Part shown: positions 21,461 to 31,649 of the stretch, in pieces
How the letters are laid out: each line of letters begins with the position of its first letter
Position numbering within the stretch: the stretch's first letter is position 1
From: Kalaharituber pfeilii
Taxonomy: Eukaryota > Ascomycota > Pezizomycetes > Pezizales > Pezizaceae
Assembly: GCA_015179045.1 (NCBI GenBank)
Contig: WHUZ01000042.1
Coordinates: 310,001 to 374,000, forward strand
Length of the DNA stretch: 64,000 nucleotides
Reading direction: 5' to 3'
Notes under the pieces: model-generated
Seen by the model: only the letters and a program-made list of their open reading frames with translations
What the model was told of the DNA's origin: nothing
The model's database searches: none
Position numbers and translations under genes: made by a program

Positions 21461-22839
21461 TGGGTTTTTCGGAGGTTAATTATGTACATTCCATCTCGAC
21501 GTTTGACAGTGATGACTGGTCGGTCCTGTTCATCTGCAATCCTGCAGGTGCCTGACTTGAATAATGTGCTGTAACCTGCATCCTCTGCTTTTGCTACTGA
21601 GAAGAGGTTGCATTTGAGATCTGGAACATATAACACTGATTCAAGAGTCATGCACCGTTCATTACCCTGAATAGTCATGGTTCCTATTGCTGTAGCGAAA
21701 ATTGTGTAGTTGTCTCCCAGTAGTACCTTACGTGGCTTTGCAAGTGTCTTGTGGCTTGTGAAGTCTGACAGAGTGGAGCACATGTGGTCACTGGCTCCAG
21801 AGTCAATGTACCAGGTTCTTCGTTGACAATTGGTGAGGGTAGCTCTAGTTGCAGAGGCTTTGGCAAGATACATCCTTGTCAGGTTAGCACTCGATTTGTT
21901 GGAATCATCTGTATTGGATGCGGGGCTCAGTTTCTCTCTTTTGTTCTTGAGCTCAATTGCCTTCTTCTGTAATCTGCAATCCTCTGCTTTGTGTCCTTCT
22001 TTTGTGCAGTACCAACATACTCCTGCAATTCGCTTAGACTGGGTATCTCTCTTGTTGACTCTATATCCGCCACGGCCGCCACGTCCTGATCTGTAGCCAC
22101 GGCCACGGCCACGGCCTCCTCCACGGCTATTCGTTGCCAGTGCTCCGGCGGTAGTAGTGGTTATTGGTTCGAGCTGAGTTTCATAGTCAACAAGGGTACT
22201 GAGGACATAGTTGATAGTCTGTTCTGGAATTGGTTTCTCTGCTATTACACGACGTATGCCTGAAAATTTGGGTGAGAGATGGCGGAGGATGTGATTGACC
22301 ATTCCTCTGTCAGTAATAGGGTCATCAGTGTGGGTCAACGCATTTTGGTAACCTATGAGTCTGCTAATCCATGCAGATACTTTCTCATGTTCACCCATTT
22401 TATCGTTTCCAAAGGCCATCTGAATTGCGTTAATACCAGAGCGGTTTGCAACTGTGTCAAGTCTTTGCTTGAGGGCCTTCCACATCTCAGTAGGCTCATC
22501 TGCATTTCCAAGATAAGCTTGAGCAGATAGTGTCAGAGAGCCGAAAATAATGGAAGCAGCTTGATTAGAGCGTTTGGTAAACTTAGCTAGAGCTTCTGAG
22601 TTTGTATTGGGGCCTGAGGTGGATGGTCCGGCACTGCTTGATGCTCGTGATGCTCGGGAGGCTAAGGTAGTTTGTTCTGGGGCATGCTCAGTGCCATTGA
22701 CGATTTCCCAGAGATTGCAGGCCTTGAGAATGAACTTCATGGCCACGCTCCATTGTTGGTAGTTTGAGGTTGTAAGCATGGGAGCTTGTCCATGTTTATG
22801 GCGAAAGACATCAGCAGTGGTGGAGGTGGATCCAGACAT
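21343..22839 (-). CDS. Copia gag and protease
   Basis: ATG at 22839 (MSGSTSTTADVF..) gives about 498 residues. The gag core has NYQQWSVAMKFILKACNLWE, MWKALKQRLDTVANR, and LIGYQNALTHTDDPITDRGM with LRHLSPKF. A Gly-Arg-rich RNA-binding stretch is followed by the knuckle CWYCTKEGHKAEDC. The protease is WYIDSGASDHMCS, then VLYVPDLKCNLFSV. The frame ends in a run of HHRACHHRAC.., the minisatellite read in the wrong frame, so integrase is not reached without a shift. Confidence 0.85.
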   Translation of the reverse strand: MSGSTSTTADVFRHKHGQAPMLTTSNYQQWSVAMKFILKACNLWEIVNGTEHAPEQTTLASRASRASSSAGPSTSGPNTNSEALAKFTKRSNQAASIIFGSLTLSAQAYLGNADEPTEMWKALKQRLDTVANRSGINAIQMAFGNDKMGEHEKVSAWISRLIGYQNALTHTDDPITDRGMVNHILRHLSPKFSGIRRVIAEKPIPEQTINYVLSTLVDYETQLEPITTTTAGALATNSRGGGRGRGRGYRSGRGGRGGYRVNKRDTQSKRIAGVCWYCTKEGHKAEDCRLQKKAIELKNKREKLSPASNTDDSNKSSANLTRMYLAKASATRATLTNCQRRTWYIDSGASDHMCSTLSDFTSHKTLAKPRKVLLGDNYTIFATAIGTMTIQGNERCMTLESVLYVPDLKCNLFSVAKAEDAGYSTLFKSGTCRIADEQDRPVITVKRRDGMYIINLRKTHHRACHHRACHHRACRCHHRACHHRACRCRYRACHHRSG

Positions 22840-22869
22840 TGTAGGATGATTTGATGTTTGCAGTAGTAG

Positions 22870-22990
22870 ACGTGGAGAGCAGGTGAGCTCGAGGGATTCG
22901 AGAAGCGAGGAGCACGAGCGAGGAGTGCAAGCGAGGAATGTGAGCGAGGAGCACAAGTGAGGAGTGCGAGCAAGGGGTGCAAGTGTGTGA
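22870..22990. repeat. Short tandem repeats in Copia leader
   Basis: Imperfect units of GAGCGAGGAGCACAA(G) between the 5' LTR and the gag start. Confidence 0.6.
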
Positions 22991-23030
22991 AAAAAGTGCG
23001 ACTTAAATGCGGTGGACTATATTGCACAGT

Positions 23031-23044
23031 CCGGGCTCATAACC
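23031..23044 (-). promoter_or_regulatory. Copia primer-binding site (initiator tRNA-Met anticodon arm)
   Basis: Directly after the 5' LTR (coding strand) is GGTTATGAGCCCGG. Its complement CCGGGCTCATAACC matches the anticodon stem-loop of eukaryotic initiator tRNA-Met (GGGCTCATAACCC), not the 3' end. Drosophila copia uses such an internal 'half-tRNA' primer. Confidence 0.7.
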
Positions 23045-23374
23045 TGTGAAAAGGAGTACAGAGGAATAGGCTCAGAGATGTGTGTATTCAATTCTAATGA
23101 TCAATCAAGAACGGGGCTTCCAGAGCCCATATATATACAAAAACTCTATAACACGAAGTTGCATACAAAACCAGTGAACAGAACAGCTAAGTATTTGGAC
23201 TGCCTAATATGGAATACTCAGTCCGGAGTGTTTGGGCCATCGCGGATGTTCGGAGTGCTTAGGCCATTGCGGATGTTCGGAGTGCTTAGGCCATCGCGGA
23301 TGTTCGGATGTTTTACACACTCGGACTGTTTCGCTCGGACTGTTTCGCGTGTGTTCGGCTCATGGTTTCTAACA
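23045..23374 (-). repeat. Copia 5' LTR
   Basis: 330 bp. I see no difference from the LTR at 17850-18179. Confidence 0.9.
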
Positions 23375-26326
23375 CTTTCCAGCTACTGACTCAAATCCAT
23401 CATTTTTGTCTGTAGCATAACTCAAGCTAAAGTCTCTCCAGTCCCTCCCCCTTTCACCCTCTCTGTCTGGGTCTGGGGATACCATTCCAGTGAAGCTTTC
23501 CGGCCATAAATCTCCAACTCCTGTAGGGTCCCTCACTGATCTTAGTGCATATCTTGCTTGGCCTTGATCGAGAATCGTCGTTACACTCTCTACTCCAGCA
23601 ATGGCCTCGACCTTTACTCTCGCTGCCCCTCGGACTGCACCAGTGCATTTGCGGAGTGCTTGATACTGCAACTTCTCAAACTCCTCTCTCCACTGCTTCT
23701 GGCCTCTCCACCCAATTTCGGACCCCCAAAGGGCCACTGCCCTTACCATGCCTGTATAAGCCTTTCTCCATGAGATAGGACTCATACCCCATTGAGAGTT
23801 GCCTAGCCCAGACAGCGCGCCCATGAGTTTCCTGGCTTTCTCGATCCGGCTTTTCCAGTGGAGGTCGAAATCAAGAGTGCTATCACAAATCACCCCTAGC
23901 CACTTGCACCTCTCAACATCTGCTCTTCTCTTGGCCTTCTTACCCATGACTAGGACCTCCTCCTTTGAGGTCTCCAGTGGTAGATCGTGAGCTTCAGCAA
24001 CCTCCCTGAGTACTCCTGCAATTCTCTCCCCAATTCTCCTCATATCCTTTCCTCCTTCCCAATCCAGAATAACACAGTTCATATCATCTACAAATGAGGG
24101 CAGCTCCACTTCACAGTCTCTCACTGTTGTAGCTACCTTTGTTTCCATCTCTTCTAGAATTGGTGCCATGTATATGAGGAACACAACTGGGGATAAAGGC
24201 GAGCCCTGCGGCACACCTACATTCGATCTGCCATTGCCCCTCACCTGTCCATCCCATTCCACCTCAAACTCTCGCTCCCGGAAGAAGGTTTCTAACCAGG
24301 GTAACCATTTCTCAGCTTTAGAACCCTGTACTCGGTGCTTGACCATATCCCATCGTGTGTTCCCAAAGCCTCCCTTGACATCCTCCATAATCCACACTGC
24401 CCCACCGCCACGTGCCAGGGCTCTCTGGCTCTTCACAACTGCCCGAAATAAGGCATCAATTGCAGACCTTCCTCTCACTCCTCCAAACTGCCCATGGTGG
24501 AATAGTCCAGCTTCTTGCAAGTCGTCAGCAACCACCTTCTCCATCAGTTTTCCCACACAATTGATGAGTTGAATTGGCCTCCAGCTCTTTGCTTGCGTAA
24601 GGTCCCTGCCAGACTTCGGGATCATGATCACCTTGCTGAATTGCCAATCCTTCGGCATCCTGGCTGCAGCCAGCTCAGCAGCCAGCTCCTTTAATAACTG
24701 CCCTCCTAGGACTGTTTTATTGACCAGCTTGATGAATCTATAGCTGATGCCATCAGGCCCCGGAGCTGAACGGCTCGAGGTGCCTGCAAGTGCCTTGCAT
24801 AGCCTCTCAGTCAGCTTTTTTACATTGGAGGCCCATTCGTCTGTCAGGCTCTGCGGGCCCGAGTTCACTGGGAGGTCCAATGTTGTCAGGGAAATTGATG
24901 CCGCCTGTAAATTCGACGCCGCCAGCGAATTCGACACTACTGGTGAATTCGGCACTGCCGGCGAATTCGACACCGCTCGCGAATTCGATGCCGCTGGCGA
25001 ATTCGATACCGCCGGCAAATTTGGATTTGACATTGCCGGTGAATTTGATACTGCCAGTGAAGTTAATGCCGCTGGCGAGGTTGACACTGCTGGCGGATCC
25101 GACGTCGCCTGATATTTGAAGTTTCTCTGTACCAGGCCTCTCACCTTCTCCTCGTCTGTCCTCCATATATCACCATTGTCACCTACAAGGTCACCCATTT
25201 TTCCTCTTAACTTCCAAGGGTCCTTTGCTACTCGGATCACATCCCATGGGTCCTTAGAGCTGTGTTCCTCTGTAAACTGTTCCCAGCACTCCTTTTTCTT
25301 TCGTCTTATGATATACTTGAGGGTCTTAACCCGCTCTTTCCACCGTAGGAGTCTGGCTCTCTCCCATGCTTTGGCTCCCTGTCCCTTCCCCCCTCGGCCC
25401 TCCTTCCTCACTGCCTTCGCTGCCTCTTCTACCTCCTTATCCCACCACAACTTACTTCTTGATGATGCACGTATCTCCCTCTTCAGACTCTCTCGAAGCT
25501 TGCAGGTCTTCTCATATGCAGTCCCTCCTTCAAGGCTTCGGTACCACTCCCATTGTTCTGAAGCCTTCTTTTGCATGATTTCTTGGATCAAATCTTCTGC
25601 CTTATCCCAATCCACTCCTCTTCTTATTTCAGTTTTGCCTTGGCTGCTACTACAAGTCCCCCAGACTACTGCATGGTCTCCACATAGCCACTCTGGATCT
25701 TCGTTTTGCCATCCAAATTCCCCATACTTCCAGACCAGATCTAGAACACTCTCTCTGACCTGCCCTTCAACTTCTCTTGCCCATGTTGAAACTCCTTTCC
25801 TTGTTTCCAGAAGCCAGCCTGTGGCTTCCAAACCCTCTTTGAGTGCCCTTCCCCTTGGGTCAGGCCCTCTGTCTAGTTTGGACCATGCTGGATGGTGTGC
25901 ATTAAAGTCCCCCAGTAGTACTGTGCTAGACTGCAGGCCTCCTGGGCCTCTCAGCCTTCCCCATCTGTCCATCCAATCCTCCAAGGTCTCCAAATTCGTA
26001 TCTGGATGGATATATACTCCTCCCGCTCTGCCACCTCCTTCTACCTCACACCAGACCCACCATTTCGTCTCTTCAATCACTTTCCACTCCTGGGTCCCTT
26101 TCCTTGCATGAGCCACTACCCTCTTGCCACTTTCAACTCGGCTGATGACCTCATAAGCTGGATGCCTTGTTGTGACCCACTCTCCTCCTTTCTCTGCAAC
26201 CCATGCTTCTCCTATAAAGATCACATCTACTTTCTCTCTATTTGCCCATTCCAGAATAATATCACTATTTCTGAGAGAACCTCCAACATTCTGGAATGCC
26301 ACCTTCATCCTCTGTTCAGTAACCAT
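23375..26326 (-). CDS. LINE-A ORF2, 5' part: APE endonuclease and reverse transcriptase
   Basis: ATG at 26326 overlaps the ORF1 stop (ATGGTTACTGA), suggesting translation by reinitiation. The N-terminus is an exonuclease-endonuclease-phosphatase fold: MKVAFQNVGGSL, IFIGEAW, STVLLGDFNAHHPAWSK and SVLDLVW..CGDHAVVW, which would nick the target. A minisatellite-coded linker (SNSPAVSNSPA.., about 24895-25110) follows. The RT has SAPGPDGISYRFIKL, SWRPIQLINCVGKLMEKV, QFGGVRGRSAIDAL, EDVKGGFGNTRWD (first Asp), VGVPQGSPLSPVVF and PSFVDDMNC (FVDD). Copia interrupts it at SVAGK; joined to 16879-17849 it makes about 1305 codons without a stop. Confidence 0.88.
24895..25110. repeat. Minisatellite in LINE ORF2 linker
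   Basis: About 12 imperfect 15-18-bp units around GCGAATTCGACACCGC, kept in multiples of three so the ORF stays open. It encodes (A/V)SNSPA-type repeats between endonuclease and RT. Confidence 0.75.
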
Positions 26327-27690
26327 TACGTCGGAACCGCTTCCCTGCTGGCATATAGCTCGCCAGCTCTGGCCCTAGCCCTGGCCTCTTCAAAGAGTCT
26401 CTAGTAGATACAGTTGCACACTCCCTTCGCTGGTGCCCCATACCACCACACTGCCAGCACGTCCTACTGGCTGCTTTGACTCCCTGTTGTTTCTGACTTT
26501 GGTAGGCCCTCGGCGGCTGGTGTGTGCACTCTCTCTGCTGATGTCCCTTCCTGCCACACTGCCAGCATGTTCTTTCGAAGGCTGCTGCTGGTACTGATAC
26601 TGGTGTTGGTACTGGTACTAGTAGAGAGCTTGCATTTACTCCTCCTTTAGCGGGTGCAGACCCTCTCACTGCTAGTGGCTTGTAAACTTCTACCTTTCGG
26701 AGGTCATTTCCAAGCTTCACTCCCTGTTTAACTAGTCTTTCTGCTTCCTGTACACTGGTTACCTCAAACTTAACTGCTGTAGTTCTCATTGTTTGCCATG
26801 CGTTTGGGCCAACTCTCTCCGGCCATCTCGCTCCGAAAATGCCACTAGTAGTTATGTTTTCTGCTGCAAGGGCCTCATGCAGCTGCCTTCTATTAGAGAG
26901 CCCCTCTACAGGAACTCCCTTCGCGATTAGGGGAACTGTCCCTGATTGCTCAGCCCAAACATTCAGTAGGTCCCCTCCAAATACAGCCTCCAGCTGACAC
27001 TGTAGTATTCTTACTACTTCTGCTTCTTCCATCGCCCAGGGTGCTTCAATGATACGCCATCTCCTCTCATACCTCGAAACCATGGCATTCTCCTTGATAC
27101 CTACTACTCGGAAAAGCCTTCTCTTCTCCCCTCGTTCTAATGCTCGAAGAGCTGTATTTGCTGCTTCTAATTGTTTTTGTTTTGCTTCCTCTGTTGTACC
27201 TGCTGATACCTCCTTGTGTAGTGAAATCATCACCCACTTGCGCATCTTAGTAGTGCCAACTACCTGCCAGGAGCTACCCTCAGCTCTGGTTGTACCTGTT
27301 TCTGCATGTTCTGCAGCTACTCTGGCCTCCGAAGCCTTTGTAGCAGCTTCCTGTACCTCCTCTTCTGCTTTCTTTATCTCTGCAGCTGTGCTACTTTTCT
27401 TCTTTATATCATAGACTGCGAGCTCTTTTCTCTTAAGTTCCACATCTGCTTCATCAGCTGCAATTTTCGCAGCCTGTACTATGTCCAATCTTTGTTTTTC
27501 TCGATCTGCTGCCTCTTGGGCATCCTTTTCTGACTTCTTTCGTTGGGCTTGATCCTTTTCTTCTAGAGCTTTCGCTTTTGCTAAGGCCTTCTCAGCTGCT
27601 CTTCTTGCCTCAACCTCACGGTTCCTCTTCTTGACTTCCTCCTCCTTCCGTTTTGCTGCATCTTTTTCCTCGATGGAGGCAACTCCTAGC
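26316..27690 (-). CDS. LINE-A ORF1, 5'-truncated (Gag-like, two CCHC knuckles)
   Basis: The LINE part starts at GVASIEEKDAAKRKEEEVKK. Upstream codons of the open frame come from the LTR it landed in. A long charged coiled-coil-like region is followed by an RRM-like segment (MVSRYERRWRIIEAPW, AVKFEVTSVQEAERLVKQGV), then CWQCGRKGHQQREC and CWQCGGMGHQRREC. Such proteins coat element RNA. It ends GKRFRRNGY, overlapping ORF2 by 11 nt. The missing N-terminus makes this copy unable to supply full-length ORF1. Confidence 0.8.
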
Positions 27691-27807
27691 GAAAGCGTCA
27701 TATCCAAACGGGAATCCGTGTTTGTACCCATGCCGTTTGTAGTTTGCTCCATGCATACCCATTCATGCATTCCTCCGTTTATTCTATGCATCCATCCCTC
27801 TGTAACA
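27691..27807. repeat. Split solo LTR, right half
   Basis: Matches 12379-12501 (GAAAGCGTCATAT to CTGTAACA) apart from a 6-bp CCGTTT difference and one substitution. Confidence 0.7.
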
Positions 27808-27855
27808 CCATCCATACAGACGTTTTCCGTTCGCATGGTTATCTTCACATATGTT

Positions 27856-28349
27856 TTTTTTTTTTTTTTTTTTTTTTAATATCATTTAATCGCTTGCCGC
27901 CCTAAGGGCTATGGCGATGTTGTGCTAGTTACATACGAAAAAGTTAGATGTACATATCCCCTCCTCACCCCCCCTCCTCCCCCCCTCACTCCCCCAACAT
28001 TTCTATAAGAGTCCCTAGCCTGTCTCTCTCCCCTTCCCTCCTCTTCGGAGGGTTCCTCACATGCTCTTCACCCCCTGGCCACCTCCTCTTCCATACCCTA
28101 CACTCACCCAATAGATGGGCAGTCGTCTCCTCAGCTTCTCCACACCATCTGCATTCTGGCCCATCCCCTTCCCCAATCTTCCACCTCCACGACCTCAGCC
28201 CCTTCCCTCCCAGGAGCCCCGCTAGTCGGCTAACTTCCCTGCCTAACCTTTCTAATGGTCTGTACGCCAAGTCTAACCTGTTCCTCTCTTCCGCTCTCTC
28301 TCTCCTGAGCATATGTCTCTGCCCCGCCTCTGTAACCACCTCCGCCTTA
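27856..28349 (-). mobile_element. LINE family B 3' fragment with 16-bp target duplication
   Basis: Minus strand: ORF2 C-terminus, a 3' UTR of about 90 bp, the tail CGCCATAGCCCTTAGGGCGG and poly(A), appearing as poly(T) at 27856-27878. TATCTTCACATATGTT flanks it at 27840-27855 and 28350-28365. It is 494 bp, 5'-truncated. Confidence 0.88.
27986..28339 (-). pseudogene. LINE-B ORF2 C-terminus (zinc knuckle)
   Basis: Encodes EERNRLDLAYRPLERLG, AGLLGGKGLRSWRWKIGEG, the knuckle CRWCGEAEETTAHLLGEC, and the end RLGTLIEMLGE. Sister fragments are at 34347-34688 and 60640-60917. RT and RNase H are missing. Confidence 0.7.
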
Positions 28350-28365
28350 TATCTTCACATATGTT

Positions 28366-29236
28366 GTTATTGTACCTTTGTGGCTTGGGGCTAACCCGGC
28401 TAAGCTTGGCTTATTGCATCCTCCTGTTGTATTCTTCTCGTCTATCATTACTGATATCTAACCCGAGTCTCTTGCGATTCTTTTAATCAAAAAGTGAAAA
28501 AAAAAACGATATCTTCGTTACTTTCTTCAGTGATCAATTATCCCATGGACGCTCAATGCAACAACTTTATCGTAGCCCGGGGTGGTATATGAGTAATGAT
28601 ATTTTTCAAGATAAAAAAAAAGAGAAACAAAATTTTTGCACACTGTACATCATTGTATCGCTTCAGGCTGCGCTGGTATAGTCTGACGTCTGACCTTTGC
28701 CTTCTTTTTGGACTCCGTAAGAGAAAGCTGCCAACCCCTGGAAGCACGTGATACTGTGACAGTCTATCATACATAAATAAGCAAGTCTATAAGGCAGATA
28801 TCCAAAAGAGTCAAGAATATCAAACTTCTACTAGAATAGTATACAATGCCATGCAGACTCAAAATGACGCATGCTTTCCCACCAAAAGTGACCACCTGGG
28901 AGAGCATATATTTCAGTAACCAGGGCAGGACTTTTCAATGCCCATTTTGGAAAACTAAATCATATTCACACTTTTCTTCCTCCAGAGGAGTTACCTATGG
29001 CTCTGCAAATTTCTCCTGTCATCTGGCATACATTTTGCCGCCCATAGATTTATGCCAAGACAACATGCGGAAACATCGCGCCATAATTCCCCCCCAATAA
29101 CATTTTTTGAATGAGGTGCCATGTGCGATGAATAACGCTTTATTTATTTCCCCTGAAAATCACTTACAAAACTCTGTTGTGATTGTCACCATTGAGATAT
29201 AGGCTCTTCTGATAGGCAGTTTGGTGGGAAACGTGC
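28366..29236. other. No gene; degraded family-B tail at 28560-28630
   Basis: TCGTAGCCCGGGGTGGTATA, then TGAGTAATGATAT and an A-rich run, is a decayed family-B tail on the plus strand. A frame at 28846-29100 has no recognisable motifs. Confidence 0.45.
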
Positions 29237-29249
29237 GTGCTATGGTGGT

Positions 29250-29303
29250 TCGCCATAGCCTGATAGGCGGAAAATGAAATAAAAAAAAAAAAAAAAAAAA
29301 AAA
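29250..29303 (+). mobile_element. Micro-insertion, family-B tail
   Basis: TCGCCATAGCCTGATAGGCG, then GAAAATGAAAT and 23 A, 54 bp in all. The duplication GTGCTATGGTGGT lies at 29237-29249 and 29304-29316. Confidence 0.9.
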
Positions 29304-29316
29304 GTGCTATGGTGGT

Positions 29317-30687
29317 GTGCGTCGGTTGTGGTGAAATGCACTATGTTTCAAGTGATGGACTATATTCTCATACGATACAATATAGACTGTTAATAAGGCA
29401 AGTGAAAACTAGTAAGCAAATCATTCATCCTTGGTTTTAACATCTGCCTAGCAACTAGAATTTCAGCTACACTCCTCCTAGCTGAAATGGCTACCGCAGC
29501 CGTGAGAAAACAGAGACATGAGGAACGAGGGTGTAGTAGATGTAGGGTTTCTATGTATGTATGTGTGTAGGTGTGTGTTTCTACGGGCATGTTGTAGGTG
29601 GGTGTGGGCGGGTTTGGGTGGGTCGCGCTGTATTAGGCGGCACAAATCAGATGATAGGAGGGACTGCAAGAAAGAAAAAGAAATTGAGAAAAAAAAAGGT
29701 TGTAGACAACTTTATTGGCAACACGCCCGACTATGCGCTCTGTACAGTATGCATTTCGCGTGCAGACTAACGTGTCTCTTCTCAATCATCCGTTAGTTAG
29801 CTGCCAACCGTTGCCAACAAGCATGCATAGTATGCTTGCCCAGACCCCCATGTTGTGTCACTCCACCAACCCTGAGAAACCGTTATGATATTTCATCTAG
29901 AATAATGAAGCGATATTGATTGATTGGTTGGCTGGCCTCCCGACCGTGAGGCCCTCCATAGTACTACGATCCTAGTCTCATACTTTCCCCCCAAGTTCCC
30001 CTTCGCTCTCCACCGCTCCCTCATCACTGTTCCCTCCCGCCCCCTCCCCCTCTCCAGCTTTATCTTCAAATACTCACCATGCTGCATATACTTTTCATGC
30101 TACTATACTGCCACCACGTTTGCTATTCTTCATGATATACATGCGAATACATACTTGCTATCACGCTATACTTCATGACATGCATGCGAATACTCATCAT
30201 GCTATATTGTTAAAATGCTTCGTTCGGGGCCCAGGTCTGGCGTATAGTTAGTGTGAAGGGGAGCACGTGATTCACAAGGACGCTTTTTTTCGTGGCGATT
30301 CAATAGATAATGGTTATACATTTTTCCCTTGCTATACCGGATCTGTAAAATCCGACCCTTGGCAGAAATACAATAGGGATTGGGTAGCAAAATAATGGAA
30401 ATTGCCTAATCGGGAAGTGGATCGAAAATGACAAACTAATTTAATTATGTAAAGTCAAGTTTAGTAAGCATGTTCAACCTGAAGGTGGGGCAGCTCGTAT
30501 AAGTATTAGTGTATCCAGTATATGGTTGCGGACGTCTTTACATTTTGATCCTAAATTTCAAAACTCGATAAGAACACAACAAAAATCTCAAACTGCATGT
30601 AGATATGAATAGAATTGAGTAAGGAATCAAAAAAAGGAAAAAGAAAAGGGCTATATTAGTAAGCGAAATGAAGCGTTAGATAGTGGT
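29317..30687. other. Intergenic, no gene seen
   Basis: Only short frames. CTTGCTATACCGGAT near 30330 matches the internal repeats of the MITE at 41170 and may be a fragment of it. Confidence 0.4.
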
Positions 30688-30699
30688 GATCAAAGCTTT

Positions 30700-30760
30700 T
30701 ACATAGCCATAGCCCATAGGGCGGCATGCGATTAATGATATATAAAAAAAAAAAAAAAAA
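30700..30760 (+). mobile_element. Micro-insertion, family-B tail
   Basis: Insert of 61 bp (GCCATAGCCCATAGGGCGGC..ATTAATGATATAT-polyA). GATCAAAGCTTT is duplicated at 30688-30699 and 30761-30772. Confidence 0.9.
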
Positions 30761-30772
30761 GATCAAAGCTTT

Positions 30773-31231
30773 CGCAACCATAACAAATATTGTATGGAGG
30801 CAGCGGGGTAAGTGTCTGGCAATTCCTGTTCGGTCCGGTATTCTTAGTGCATCCAGTATAGCAAGAGGGCTTTGTATATGGGAACGGAATGCAGCAGCCT
30901 GAGAGCATCCTGTTTGGCAAGGGAAAACTGTACTACAATGCTAACGCCTCATTCGTTCCTTCTCATACGGAATACTGTAAGTAACCACAACTTAAAACTG
31001 TTCATATTGGTAGACTTCTGCGGAGAATATTGGAGTGAAGGTGATACAATGATGGTACGGTTGAACCTGCCATATTAGTGGTAATCAACGTTATGGACGC
31101 ACAATGCCCTATTCTTCAAATCATGAGTGGCATCTTGTATTTTTTAGTAACGTTCATGATTATAAGGTCCCTAACCAACTGGGGTAAGCGTAAAGGTTAT
31201 ACATTCCCTCGATATCTCAGGCATTCTTTTG
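30773..31231. other. No gene seen
   Basis: Unique-looking DNA with small unconvincing frames. Confidence 0.35.
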
Positions 31232-31302
31232 TTTCTCGGTCACGTAGCCCCGCATGTAGACTTCCAGCCTATGGCAGAGATCCATGTATCTGGGCCAGCT
31301 AA
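31232..31302 (-). repeat. Old family-A tail fragment
   Basis: CACGTAGCCCCGCATG..CAGCCTATGGCAGAGATCC is the reverse of a family-A tail. Only a short T-rich remnant and no duplication remain. Confidence 0.5.
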
Positions 31303-31649
31303 GGCATACCAACTTTGGCTGTGACCAGCTGTTCATTCAGCGAAACCTCGCGCAGCACGGGTCCAAACTAGTTCAATTAAGGCAAATTTGCTGATCACAC
31401 TGCCCCAACTACATTTACACTGCCCGCTTCAAGTACATATTACATACATATTTTATTCACAATCCATCTGTAGCTATTTGTAGCTATTCTGCACAGCTAT
31501 GAACAGAGCACTTGTTCTGCTCAATCGATCAGAGAAAATGATCTGAGCCTGCATTTCCTGCTCAGCCACTACTGCACTATCACAGTTGCCACTGCTTCAT
31601 TAACTAGCTATAGCTCCCTGCTTTTTTGATCGCGGGTTTTATTCATCCC

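Larger units (their letters stand above)
17850..23374 (-). mobile_element. Ty1/Copia LTR retrotransposon, full length, recent
   Basis: 5,525 bp with 330-bp LTRs (17850-18179 and 23045-23374) in which I could find no differences. CTTTC is duplicated at 17845-17849 and 23375-23379. Coding is on the minus strand: gag-protease, integrase, reverse transcriptase, RNase H, the Copia order. A purine tract (GAGTGGGAG) lies next to the 3' LTR at 18180-18188. Three single-base frame breaks interrupt pol (about 21400, 19885 and 19110), so this copy probably needed proteins from another element. Confidence 0.92.
16722..27690 (-). mobile_element. LINE family A (Tad-like), 5'-truncated, split by Copia
   Basis: Reading the minus strand: ORF1 without its start (27690-26316), ORF2 overlapping ORF1's stop by 11 nt, a 3' UTR of about 130 bp, the tail CCCTGCCATAGGCTGGTAGC..GCGGGGTTACGTGAAT, and about 23 A. 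It landed in an LTR between AAATTTCAT and GAAAGCG with no duplication seen. A Copia element (17850-23374) interrupts ORF2. Domains are APE endonuclease, reverse transcriptase, RNase H and a zinc knuckle. Fungal Tad1-type elements have this set. Confidence 0.85.

Noticed and set aside
24747..26111. Plus-strand frames opposite LINE ORF2 (up to 331 codons)
   Set aside because: Antisense shadows of a coding region with clear RT and endonuclease motifs on the minus strand.
26326..27848. Start of LINE ORF1 at 27848
   Set aside because: The first 50 or so codons come from the LTR into which the truncated LINE inserted, so that ATG is not ORF1's own.
28846..29100. Small ORF of 84 codons
   Set aside because: No motif, no start context, no conservation that can be judged here.
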